A stretch of 64,000 nucleotides of DNA from Streptomyces tendae (GTDB lineage: Bacteria > Actinomycetota > Actinomycetes > Streptomycetales > Streptomycetaceae): positions 2,976,001 to 3,040,000 of the forward strand of contig NZ_CP043959.1 in NCBI RefSeq assembly GCF_008632955.1. Direction: 5' to 3'. The notes beneath the pieces were generated by a model that was not told the origin of the DNA, ran no database searches, and saw nothing but the letters and a program-made list of their open reading frames with translations. The number at the start of each line of letters is the position of its first letter. Within the stretch, counting starts at the first letter, position 1. Positions 9,035 through 16,705 of the stretch are shown piece by piece. The position numbers and the translations under genes are program-made.

Positions 9035-10987
9035 GTGCAGACCCTGGCGTACGGCGAATGGCCCTCGCCCGTCGACGCGGCGACCGCCGCGGCGCACGAC
9101 GGCAGTCCCGAGTTCGCGGGCTTCGTCGGCGACGAGGTGTGGTGGACCGAACCCCGGCCCGCCGAGGCGGGCCGGCGCACCCTGGTGCGGCGGCACGCCG
9201 ACGGCACGGAGGAGTCCGTGCTGCCCGCCCCGTGGAACGTGCGCAGCCGGGTCGTCGAGTACGGCGGCCGCCCCTGGGCCGGCACCGTGCGCGACGACGG
9301 CCCGCTCGTGGTGTTCGCGCACTTCCCCGACCAGCGCCTGTACCGCTGGGAGCCGGGCGAGGAGCCCCGCCCCCTCACCCCGGTCTCCCCGGTCGGGCTG
9401 GGGCTGCGCTGGGCCGACCCCGTGGTGCTGCCGGAGCGCGACGAGGTGTGGTGCGTCCTGGAGGAGTTCACCGGCGACGGCCCGAGCGACGTACGCCGGG
9501 TCCTGGCCGCCGTGCCGCTCGACGGCTCCGCCGCCGGCGACCGGACCGCCGTGAGGGAACTGACCGACGGGCGGCACCGTTTCGTCACCGGACCGCGCCT
9601 CTCCCCGGACGGAACGCGCGCCGCCTGGATCGGCTGGGACCACCCCCGCATGCCGTGGGACGGCACCGAGCTGCTCGTCGCCGACGTCCGCCCGGACGGC
9701 ACCCTGAGCGGCGCCCGCACCGTGGCCGGCGGACCCGAGGAGTCCGTCGCCCAGGCCGACTGGACCGGCGACGGCCGCCTGCTGTACGCGAGCGACCGCA
9801 CCGGCTGGTGGAACCTCTACCGGGACGGGGAGCCGGTCTGTCCGCGCCCGGAGGAGTTCGGCGGGCCGCTGTGGAAGCTGGGCCTGAGCTGGTTCGCCCC
9901 GCTGGACGGCGGACTGATCGCCGTCCTGCACGGCAAGGGCGCCCTGCGGCTCGGCGTGCTCGATCCGGAGACCTGCGAGGTCGTCGACGCGGCCGGCCCG
10001 TGGAGCGAGTTCACCCCCGGCCTCGCGGCGCTCGGCGAACGGGTCGTGGCCGTCGGCGCCGGTCCGGCCAGCTCCCACGAGGTGGTGGAGCTGGACACCA
10101 GGACCGGCCGGGCCCGCGTCATCGGCTCCGCGCACCAGGACGCCGTGGACCCCGCCTACTATCCCGAGCCGCACGTCCGCACCTTCACCGGACCGGACGG
10201 CCGGGAGATCCACGCCCAGGTCTACCCGCCGCGCAACCCGGACTGCGCCGGCCCCGAGGGCGAGCTGCCCCCGTACGTGATCTGGGCGCACGGAGGCCCC
10301 ACCAGCCGGGTGCCGCTGGTGCTCGACCTGGAGATCGCCTACTTCACCTCGCGCGGCATCGGCGTCGCCGAGGTCAACTACGGCGGCTCCACCGGCTACG
10401 GACGCGCCTACCGCAACCGGCTGCGCGAACAGTGGGGCGTGGTCGACGTCGAGGACTGCGCCGCCGTCGCGCTCGCCCTCGCCGAGGAGGGCACCGCCGA
10501 CCGCGACCGGCTCGCCGTGCGCGGCGGCAGCGCCGGCGGCTGGACCACCGCCGCCTCCCTCACCACCACCGACGTCTACGCCTGCGGCACGATCATCTAC
10601 CCGGTGCTGGACCTCACCGGCTGGGGCACGGGGGAGACCCACGACTTCGAGTCCCAGTACCTGGAGACCCTGATCGGCCCGCGTGCCGAGGTGCCCGAGC
10701 GGTACGAGCAGCGCTCGCCCGCCACCCACGCCGACCGGCTCACCGCGCCGTTCCTGCTGCTCCAAGGACTCGACGACGTGATCTGCCCGCCCGTGCAGTG
10801 CGAGCGGTTCCTGGCCCGGCTGGCCGGCCGGGGCGTCCCGCACGCCTACCTCACCTTCGAGGGGGAGGGGCACGGCTTCCGGCGCGCGGAGACCATGGTG
10901 CGCGCCCTGGAGGCCGAGCTGTCCCTGTACGCCCAGGTGTTCGAGCTGAAGGTGTCCGGCGTCCCCGTCCTGGAGCTGGAGCAGTGA
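9035..10987 (+). CDS. S9 family peptidase (prolyl-oligopeptidase-type)
   Basis: A 650-residue serine peptidase. The GTG at 9035 follows a GGGGGA site and gives an N-terminus reading MQTLAYGEWPSPV. Residues 1 to about 390 form a beta-propeller with repeated ASDRTGWWNLY-type blades; the rest is an alpha/beta-hydrolase domain with the nucleophile in RGGSAGGW near residue 498, aspartate in LQGLDDVICPP near 580 and histidine in EGEGHGFRR near 612. The oxyanion HGGP motif is present. It overlaps the S66 gene by GTGA. No signal peptide is seen, so it probably cleaves short cytoplasmic peptides. Confidence 0.92.
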   Translation: MQTLAYGEWPSPVDAATAAAHDGSPEFAGFVGDEVWWTEPRPAEAGRRTLVRRHADGTEESVLPAPWNVRSRVVEYGGRPWAGTVRDDGPLVVFAHFPDQRLYRWEPGEEPRPLTPVSPVGLGLRWADPVVLPERDEVWCVLEEFTGDGPSDVRRVLAAVPLDGSAAGDRTAVRELTDGRHRFVTGPRLSPDGTRAAWIGWDHPRMPWDGTELLVADVRPDGTLSGARTVAGGPEESVAQADWTGDGRLLYASDRTGWWNLYRDGEPVCPRPEEFGGPLWKLGLSWFAPLDGGLIAVLHGKGALRLGVLDPETCEVVDAAGPWSEFTPGLAALGERVVAVGAGPASSHEVVELDTRTGRARVIGSAHQDAVDPAYYPEPHVRTFTGPDGREIHAQVYPPRNPDCAGPEGELPPYVIWAHGGPTSRVPLVLDLEIAYFTSRGIGVAEVNYGGSTGYGRAYRNRLREQWGVVDVEDCAAVALALAEEGTADRDRLAVRGGSAGGWTTAASLTTTDVYACGTIIYPVLDLTGWGTGETHDFESQYLETLIGPRAEVPERYEQRSPATHADRLTAPFLLLQGLDDVICPPVQCERFLARLAGRGVPHAYLTFEGEGHGFRRAETMVRALEAELSLYAQVFELKVSGVPVLELEQ

Positions 10988-11916
10988 CCGCGCTCGCGCC
11001 GCTGCGGCGGCCGCCCCGCCTCGCCCCCGGCGCCCGGGTGGCCGTGGTCGCCCCCAGCGGTCCCCTTCCGGAGGAGCGGCTCGCGGCCGGGTTCGACGTG
11101 CTGCGCGGCTGGGGTCTCGACCCGGTGGCCGCCCCGCACGTCCTCGACCGGCACGGTGAGCTGCGCTATCTCGCCGGCACCGACGCCGACCGTGCCGTCG
11201 ACCTGCAGGACGCCTGGTGCGACCCGTCCGTCGACGCGGTGATCTGCGCGCGCGGCGGGTTCGGCGCCCAGCGCATGGTCGATGCCCTCGACTGGGAGGC
11301 GATGCGGGCCGCCGGGCCGAAGGTGCTCGTTGGATTCAGCGACATCACCACGCTGCACGAGGCGTTCGCGGTGCGGCTCGGCCTGGTCACCCTGCACGGG
11401 CCGATGGCCGCCGGCGTCGACTTCGTCAAGAGCGCCCGCGCCCAGGAACACCTCAGAGCGACCCTCTTCGCCCCCGAGTCGGTCCGCACGATCCGCTCCG
11501 ACGGCACCGCGATGGTGCCGGGGCGGGCCCGCGGGGTGACCCTCGGCGGCTGCCTCTCCCTGATCGTCGGCGGCATCGGCACCCCGCACACCCACGGCTC
11601 GGCGCGCGGCGGACTGCTGTGCCTGGAGGACGTGGGGGAGGAGACCTACCGTCTCGACCGCTACCTCACCCAGCTGCTGCGCGCCGGGTACCTCGACGGC
11701 GTCACCGGGGTGCTGCTCGGCTCCTGGGCCGAGTGCGATCCGTACGACCAGGTGCGCGCCCTGCTCGCCGACCGGCTCGGGGGTCTCGGTGTGCCGGTGG
11801 CCGAGCAGTTCGGCTTCGGCCACTGCGACGACGCCCTGACCCTCCCCTTCGGGGTCGCCGCCGAACTCGACGCCGACGCGGGCACCCTGACCCTGGAGGA
11901 ACCCGCGCTGAGCTGA
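10984..11916 (+). CDS. S66 family LD-carboxypeptidase
   Basis: A 310-residue S66 peptidase (LD-carboxypeptidase A / MccF clan). The N-terminal VAVVAPSGPLPEERLAAG is characteristic and the nucleophile is in LVGFSDITTLH near residue 119. The start is the GTG of a GTGA overlap with the S9 stop. Family members trim the D-Ala from tetrapeptide muropeptides or inactivate microcin C-like peptides by cleaving an acyl-sulfamide/nucleotide bond. With the upstream D-aminopeptidase, peptidoglycan-peptide recycling is the simplest reading; self-immunity to a peptide-nucleotide is the alternative. Confidence 0.9.
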   Translation: MTALAPLRRPPRLAPGARVAVVAPSGPLPEERLAAGFDVLRGWGLDPVAAPHVLDRHGELRYLAGTDADRAVDLQDAWCDPSVDAVICARGGFGAQRMVDALDWEAMRAAGPKVLVGFSDITTLHEAFAVRLGLVTLHGPMAAGVDFVKSARAQEHLRATLFAPESVRTIRSDGTAMVPGRARGVTLGGCLSLIVGGIGTPHTHGSARGGLLCLEDVGEETYRLDRYLTQLLRAGYLDGVTGVLLGSWAECDPYDQVRALLADRLGGLGVPVAEQFGFGHCDDALTLPFGVAAELDADAGTLTLEEPALS

Positions 11917-11957
11917 GCCCCGCCGCGCGCGGCCGGACGCCGTCGTAGGGTGACAGG

Positions 11958-12515
11958 GTGCCGCACACCGCTTCCCCCTACCTCACCGAAGGCCGCCGCG
12001 TGGGGCTCCGTCACTTCACCCAGGCCGACGGTGCCGAGTTCACCGCACGCGCCCGGGAGAGCAAGGACCTGCACCACCCCTGGCTGTTCCCGCCGGACAC
12101 GGCGCCCGCCTACGCCGCGTACGCGAAGCGGTTGACCGACGACCCCACCAAGGCCGGGTTCCTGGTCTGCGAGAAGGACGCCGGCGGCGCCCTCGCCGGG
12201 TTCGTCAACATCAACAACATCGTCGAGGGCGGCTTCCTGTGCGGTGCGCTGGGTTACGGCGCCTTCGCCCACGCGGCGGGACGCGGGCTGATGCGCGAGG
12301 CACTGGACCTCCTCGCGCGGTACGCCTTCGGACCGATGCGGCTGCACCGGCTGGAGATCAACGTGCAGCCCGGCAACGCCGCCTCCATCGCCCTGGCCCG
12401 CGCCTGCGGCTTCCGCAAGGAGGGCTTCTCCCCGAAGATGCTCTACATCGACGGCGCCTGGCGCGACCACGAACGCTGGGCGCTCACCAGCGAGATGCTG
12501 ACGCCCGGCGCCTGA
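11958..12515 (+). CDS. GNAT family N-acetyltransferase (RimJ/RimL type)
   Basis: A 185-residue GNAT acetyltransferase with the RimJ/RimL pattern: an N-terminal LRHFTQADGAEF, the strand-4 segment LGYGAFAHAAGRGLMREAL for acetyl-CoA pyrophosphate binding near residues 97-115, and LHRLEINVQPGNAASIALARACGF. The GTG start lies six bases after a TAGGGT -10-like hexamer (11946-11951), so the message may be leaderless. It stands alone after the peptidase cassette. Substrate is probably a protein N-terminus or an amino group on a small molecule; not resolvable here. Confidence 0.9.
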   Translation: MPHTASPYLTEGRRVGLRHFTQADGAEFTARARESKDLHHPWLFPPDTAPAYAAYAKRLTDDPTKAGFLVCEKDAGGALAGFVNINNIVEGGFLCGALGYGAFAHAAGRGLMREALDLLARYAFGPMRLHRLEINVQPGNAASIALARACGFRKEGFSPKMLYIDGAWRDHERWALTSEMLTPGA

Positions 12516-12620
12516 CCGGGGGCGCGGCTCCCGGTCGTGCCCTCCGTGCGGCGCCCGGTGCCGCCCCCGCGGAACGTACTCGTGACGGCCCTCTGTTCAG
12601 GCGGGCGTCCGGCGGCTTCC

Positions 12621-14579
12621 ATGGAGATCGTGACGACGATCCGACGTGAGGTACTGACGCTGCCCGCGGCACAGCTGGGCCCCGACAACCCCCTGCCCGC
12701 CCTGCGGCCCCTCGACGAGATGCACCGCATCGAGGACCGTGACAAGAAGGACCTGCCGCGCGACATGGCCCGGCAGATCGGCTACGCCCCCCTGCGCAGC
12801 CTGCTGCCGGTTCCGGTCCGCGACGGCTACGGCCGTGACCGCGAGCCACGCCGGCTCGACACCCTCGTCATCGAGAACGACCGGCTGCGGGCCACCGTCC
12901 TGCCCGGCCTCGGCGGCCGGATCGCCTCCCTCGTCCACAAGCCCACGGGCCGCGAACTGCTGTACGTGAACCCGGTGTTCCAGCCCGCCAACTTCGCCCT
13001 CAACGGCGCCTGGTTCTCCGGCGGCATCGAATGGAACATCGGCGCCACCGGCCACACCACCCTCTCCTGCTCACCGGTGCACGCCGCCGTCGTCCCGGCC
13101 CCCGACGGCGGGGAGATGCTCCGCCTGTGGGAGTGGGAGCGGCTGCGCGACCTGCCCTTCCAGGTCGACCTGTGGCTGCCGGACGGCTCCGACTTCCTCT
13201 ATGTCGGCGCGCGGATCCGCAACCCGCACGAGCGGCAGGTGCCGACCTACTGGTGGTCCAACATCGCCGTCCCCGAGGACTGCCGCGTGCTGGCCCCCGC
13301 CGAGGAGGCCTACCACTTCGGCTACGAGCAGCGCCTGCGCCGCGTCCCCGTCCCGGAGTACGACGGCGCCGACCGCACCTACCCGCCGAACAGCACCTAC
13401 GCCGCCGACTACTTCTACGAGGTCCCCGAGGCCCGCAGGCGCTGGATCGCCGCACTGGACGCCGACGGCCACGGCCTCGTGCAGACCTCCACCGACACGC
13501 TGCGCGGGCGGAAACTGTTCGTGTGGGGCCGCGGACCCGGCGGGCGGAGCTGGCAGCAGTGGCTCACCGAACCCGGCACCGCCGGCTACTGCGAGATCCA
13601 GGCCGGTCTCGCCCGCACCCAGCTGGAACACGTCCGGCTGGAGCCGGAGAGCGAGGTGTCCTGGCTGGAGGCGTACGGGCCCTTCGAGGCGCCGCGCGAG
13701 GGGGAGTGGGGCGCGGTCCTGGACGAGGCCGAGACCCGCCTGGAGGGTGTCCTGCCGCGCGCCGACGTCGAGGCGGCCTACGCGGCCTGGCTGCCCTGCG
13801 CCGACACCGAACCCGGCGAGCGGCTGGCCGCCGGGTCCGGCTGGGGCGCCCTCGAAGTGCTCCGCACCGGGTGGAAGCTGCCCGGCACGCCCTTCGACGA
13901 GTCCACCCTGGGCGACGACCAGGAGCCGTGGCTGCGTCTGCTGCGCGCCGGTTCCCTGCCCGAGCCGTCCGCCGGCCGGCCGCCGGGCGGGACGCTGGTG
14001 GCCCGGCACTGGCGGGACATGCTGGAGACGGCGCCCGCGACCGGTCTCACCGAGTACCACCTGGGCGTCGCCCAGTGGCACGGCGGCGACCGGGCGCAGG
14101 CCGTGCGCAGCTGGGAGCGCGGGCTGGCGCAGCCGGGCCCGTCCTGGCCGGTGCTGCGCTGCCTCGCCGTCGCCGACCGGGAGGAACGCCACCCCGAGCG
14201 CGCCGCCGACCGCTATGTGCGGGCCTTCGACGACCTGTGCCGTGAGGCCGGGGAACCGGACGGGGAGTGGACCGCCGTCGTCGCCGCGCTCGGGCGGGAG
14301 GCGATCGAGGCGCTGCTCGCGGTGGGACGTACGGAGAACGCCCGGTCCGTGTGGCGGCGGCTGGCCCCCGCGACCCGGGCCCGCGGACGCTTCCGGCTGA
14401 TCGAGGCGGGCCTGCTGCTCGCCGAGGGCCGGCGGGAGGAGGCCCGCGCCGTGTTCGACGCGGGCTTCCAGGTCGCCGACCTGCGGGAGGGCGACGAGGT
14501 CATCGGGCGGCTGTGGGCCCGGCTCACGGAGGAACCACTGCCCGAGCGGTACGACTTCAGGATGCGACCCACGCCGTGA
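12621..14579 (+). CDS. DUF5107 domain-containing protein
   Basis: A 652-residue protein. The N-terminal two-fifths resemble DUF5107 / aldose-epimerase-like beta-sandwich folds: VLPGLGGRIASLVHKPTGRELLYVNPVFQP, then FSGGIEWNIGATGH. The C-terminal part from about residue 450 is alpha-helical with TPR-like character (YHLGVAQWHGGDRAQAVRSWERGL). Such proteins are thought to act on carbohydrates, but no reaction is established. The start MEIVTTIRREVL was chosen because the preceding in-frame codons are low-complexity intergenic sequence; the ribosome site there is weak. It is convergent with the VOC gene. Confidence 0.75.
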   Translation: MEIVTTIRREVLTLPAAQLGPDNPLPALRPLDEMHRIEDRDKKDLPRDMARQIGYAPLRSLLPVPVRDGYGRDREPRRLDTLVIENDRLRATVLPGLGGRIASLVHKPTGRELLYVNPVFQPANFALNGAWFSGGIEWNIGATGHTTLSCSPVHAAVVPAPDGGEMLRLWEWERLRDLPFQVDLWLPDGSDFLYVGARIRNPHERQVPTYWWSNIAVPEDCRVLAPAEEAYHFGYEQRLRRVPVPEYDGADRTYPPNSTYAADYFYEVPEARRRWIAALDADGHGLVQTSTDTLRGRKLFVWGRGPGGRSWQQWLTEPGTAGYCEIQAGLARTQLEHVRLEPESEVSWLEAYGPFEAPREGEWGAVLDEAETRLEGVLPRADVEAAYAAWLPCADTEPGERLAAGSGWGALEVLRTGWKLPGTPFDESTLGDDQEPWLRLLRAGSLPEPSAGRPPGGTLVARHWRDMLETAPATGLTEYHLGVAQWHGGDRAQAVRSWERGLAQPGPSWPVLRCLAVADREERHPERAADRYVRAFDDLCREAGEPDGEWTAVVAALGREAIEALLAVGRTENARSVWRRLAPATRARGRFRLIEAGLLLAEGRREEARAVFDAGFQVADLREGDEVIGRLWARLTEEPLPERYDFRMRPTP

Positions 14580-14591
14580 CGGGACGTCACG
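14575..14591. terminator. hairpin between convergent genes
   Basis: Perfect 7-bp arms (CGTGACG / CGTCACG) with a three-base loop overlap the stop codon of the DUF5107 gene and precede the stop of the convergent VOC gene. It probably acts as a factor-independent-like terminator in both directions, though no T-run follows, as is usual in streptomycetes. Confidence 0.5.
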
Positions 14592-14604
14592 CCGTGTCGG
14601 TATG

Positions 14605-14952
14605 TCAGGAGCGGCGGTCCGCGTACTCGTAGACCGCCCCGTCCGGGTGCCGCGCGATCAGGTTGCGGCCGACGGGGGTGGGCAGCGGCCCCGCGAGGAC
14701 GGCCGCGCCCATCTCCTCCAGCACCTGGCGGGTCTCGTCGACGTCCTGGACCGCGATGGTCGCGGCGACCTTGCGCAGCACGTCCAGTTCCGCCTCGGGA
14801 CCGCTCATCAGCAGGAAGCAGCCCACGGCGGCGACCTGGACGCCGCCCCGTTCGAACCGCAGGGCCGCGCCGCCCGACAGACGCTCGTAGAAGGGGATGG
14901 CGGTCTCGATGTCGTCGACGCAGACGCGCAGTGTGGCACCCAGAATCTCCAT
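14605..14952 (-). CDS. VOC (glyoxalase/dioxygenase-fold) family protein
   Basis: A 115-residue single-module vicinal-oxygen-chelate protein. It starts MEILGATLRVCVDDIETAIPFYERL, the normal first beta-alpha-beta unit, and ends RNLIARHPDGAVYEYADR with a metal-ligand-like glutamate in VYEYAD. One expected metal histidine at the N-terminal position appears to be absent (RVCVDD), so it may be a binding or resistance-type protein rather than a lyase. Function unknown. Confidence 0.8.
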   Translation of the reverse strand: MEILGATLRVCVDDIETAIPFYERLSGGAALRFERGGVQVAAVGCFLLMSGPEAELDVLRKVAATIAVQDVDETRQVLEEMGAAVLAGPLPTPVGRNLIARHPDGAVYEYADRRS

Positions 14953-15075
14953 GACCACGAGCCTAGTTGGGCGGCACGCGGGAGGGGCGGGGGTGCGGGT
15001 GATCTCCACACCCCTCTCTCCCGCCTTACGGCCGACGGGAGTTACTCGGCCCCGGGTGCGGGGTACCCGCACGCC

Positions 15076-15519
15076 ATGCAGCGCTTGGAGCACTTGCAGC
15101 ATCTGGACAAGCACCTGGCGGACGAACTGGCCCAGGTGGCCCGGGAGTCCGTGCGCGCCGAACTGCGCGAGCAGACGCGGGGGCAGCGGCGCAAGGCAGC
15201 CCTGTACGCCGGTTCCGGCGCCGCCGCGCTCTACGCGGGCGCGGCGGTCGCCCTGGCGGTGGGCCTCGCCCTGGACCTGGCCCTGCCGGGCTGGGCGGCG
15301 GCCCTGATCACGGCGGTCCTCCTGGCCGCCCTGTCCTACGCCCTCCGTACGGCAGCCCGCCCGACCCCGCCCGCCGCCGGCACGTCCCACGCGGCACCGT
15401 CCGCGCGGCCGGCACCCGGCACCGTGCCCCCCGTCCCGTCCACACCCCCGACGGCCGGAACGGCGGTCCCCCACCCGGACCCCGCCACCGACCACGACCC
15501 GCGCCCCGACCACTCCTGA
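15076..15519 (+). CDS. phage-holin-family-like small membrane protein
   Basis: A 147-residue protein. The N-terminus is a charged amphipathic helix (HLQHLDKHLADELAQVARESVRAELREQTR) followed by two transmembrane segments at about residues 45-67 and 70-90, then a Pro/Thr/Ala-rich tail to the stop. The arrangement resembles actinobacterial 'phage holin family' or Superfamily III membrane proteins, which are chromosomal and not evidence of a phage. It ends before a strong terminator hairpin. Function unknown. Confidence 0.65.
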   Translation: MQRLEHLQHLDKHLADELAQVARESVRAELREQTRGQRRKAALYAGSGAAALYAGAAVALAVGLALDLALPGWAAALITAVLLAALSYALRTAARPTPPAAGTSHAAPSARPAPGTVPPVPSTPPTAGTAVPHPDPATDHDPRPDHS

Positions 15520-15559
15520 CCCACCGCCCGCCGGCACCCCGAGCCGCAGGCTCACGGGA

Positions 15560-15604
15560 CCGTGGGTGGGTACGGCGCCGCACCGGCGCCGTACCCACCC
15601 ACGG
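15560..15604. terminator. strong bidirectional terminator hairpin
   Basis: A 20-bp perfectly paired stem (15560-15579 with 15585-15604) encloses a five-base loop whose outer pair can also close. It lies between the convergent small membrane-protein gene and the F420-type oxidoreductase gene, so it likely ends both transcripts. Confidence 0.85.
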
Positions 15605-15611
15605 CCGTGCC

Positions 15612-16562
15612 CTACAGCTGCGGCAGCACCTTCGTGCGGTAGAAGTCGAAGAAGCCCTGCAGATCCGGACCGATCTGGTTGACGTAGATCCGGTCGAAGC
15701 CCGCGTCGGCGAACCGGCGCAGTTCGGCGACGTGCTCGTCCGCGTCGTCGCCGCACACCCGGTTCTCGCGCACCATGTCCTCGGTGACCAGCGTCTGCGC
15801 CTGCTCGAAGTGCTTGGGCGAGGGCAGCACCTGACCCAGCTCACCGGGCAGCAGCTCGTTCGCCCACAGCCGGTGCACCGTGCGCACGCACTCCTCGCGG
15901 TCGGCGCCGTAGCAGACCTTCGTGCCGCCGCTGATCAGCTTCCCGCCGCCCCCGCCCTTGCGGTACTGCTCCACCATCGAGGCGTCCGGCATCATCGTGA
16001 TGTAGCCGTCGCCCACCCGCGCCGCGAGCGCGGTCGCCGCCGGGCCGAAGCCCGAGATGTCGACCGGCACCGGCTCGTCCGGGAGCGTGTACAGCCGGGC
16101 GTTCTCCACCGTGTAGTGCGTGCCGCGGTGGTTGACCTCCTCGCCGGAGAACAGCCGGCGCATGATCTGTACGGCCTCCTCCAGCATCTCCAGGCGGACG
16201 TGCGCGGGCGGCCAGGGCCCGCCGACGACGTGCTCGTTCAGCGCCTCGCCCGTACCCACGCCCAGCCGGAACCCGCCGGGTGACATCGCCGCGGCGGTCG
16301 CCGCCGCATGGGCCACCACCGCCGGGTGCGTCCGCACGGTCGGGCAGGTCACCGCCGTGCCCACCGGCAGGGACACCGCCTCGGACAGTGCGCCGAGCAC
16401 CGACCAGACGAAGGGACTCTGCCCCTGCTCGTCGTTCCACGGGTGGTAGTGGTCCGAGATCCACAGCGCCTGGAAGCCGGCCTGCTCGGCCATGCGTGCC
16501 TGCTCGATCAGCTCGGCGGGACCGTACTGCTCGCACGAGAGGAAGTAGCCGTACTGGGGCAT
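15612..16562 (-). CDS. LLM-class F420-dependent oxidoreductase (Fgd-like)
   Basis: A 316-residue TIM-barrel oxidoreductase of the luciferase-like, F420-using class closest to glucose-6-phosphate-dehydrogenase-like members. It begins MPQYGYFLSCEQYGPAELIEQARMAEQAGF and has the SDHYHPW segment near residue 38 and the GTGEALNEHVVG loop near 106 seen in Fgd-type proteins. A GGAGG site eight bases upstream fixes the start. Immediately upstream is a SigB-like promoter. It is divergent from the NDH-2 operon, a redox-themed neighbourhood. The sugar or other substrate is not proven. Confidence 0.85.
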   Translation of the reverse strand: MPQYGYFLSCEQYGPAELIEQARMAEQAGFQALWISDHYHPWNDEQGQSPFVWSVLGALSEAVSLPVGTAVTCPTVRTHPAVVAHAAATAAAMSPGGFRLGVGTGEALNEHVVGGPWPPAHVRLEMLEEAVQIMRRLFSGEEVNHRGTHYTVENARLYTLPDEPVPVDISGFGPAATALAARVGDGYITMMPDASMVEQYRKGGGGGKLISGGTKVCYGADREECVRTVHRLWANELLPGELGQVLPSPKHFEQAQTLVTEDMVRENRVCGDDADEHVAELRRFADAGFDRIYVNQIGPDLQGFFDFYRTKVLPQL

Positions 16563-16605
16563 GGGGGGTGCCTCCGTGACATGGGCCGTCCGGGTCGCGG
16601 CCCGG

Positions 16606-16630
16606 GTACCCGGGCGGCCCGGCGGCAACC
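16606..16630 (-). promoter_or_regulatory. SigB-like promoter of the F420-type oxidoreductase gene
   Basis: On the minus strand the sequence reads GGTT, 15 bases, GGGTAC. This fits the streptomycete SigB-family consensus GNNT-N14-16-GGGTA(C/T). The -10 lies 44 bases from the ATG, leaving room for the leader and its GGAGG site. Confidence 0.5.
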
Positions 16631-16705
16631 GGCCGGACGTTTGGCGGTCCCGCACAGGGGGACGCGGAAGTCTCCCGACGTACGCGACCGCGCCGGAGGC
16701 GAACC

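Noticed and set aside
12537..12620. Longer N-terminus of the DUF5107 gene
   Set aside because: The extra 28 residues are Pro/Arg-rich non-conserved translation of the intergenic region; the domain starts cleanly after ATG 12621.
15076..15519. Prophage remnant because of the holin-like protein
   Set aside because: No other phage genes, integrase or attachment sites are nearby; such holin-family membrane proteins are chromosomal in streptomycetes. The same applies to the holin-like part at 39606.
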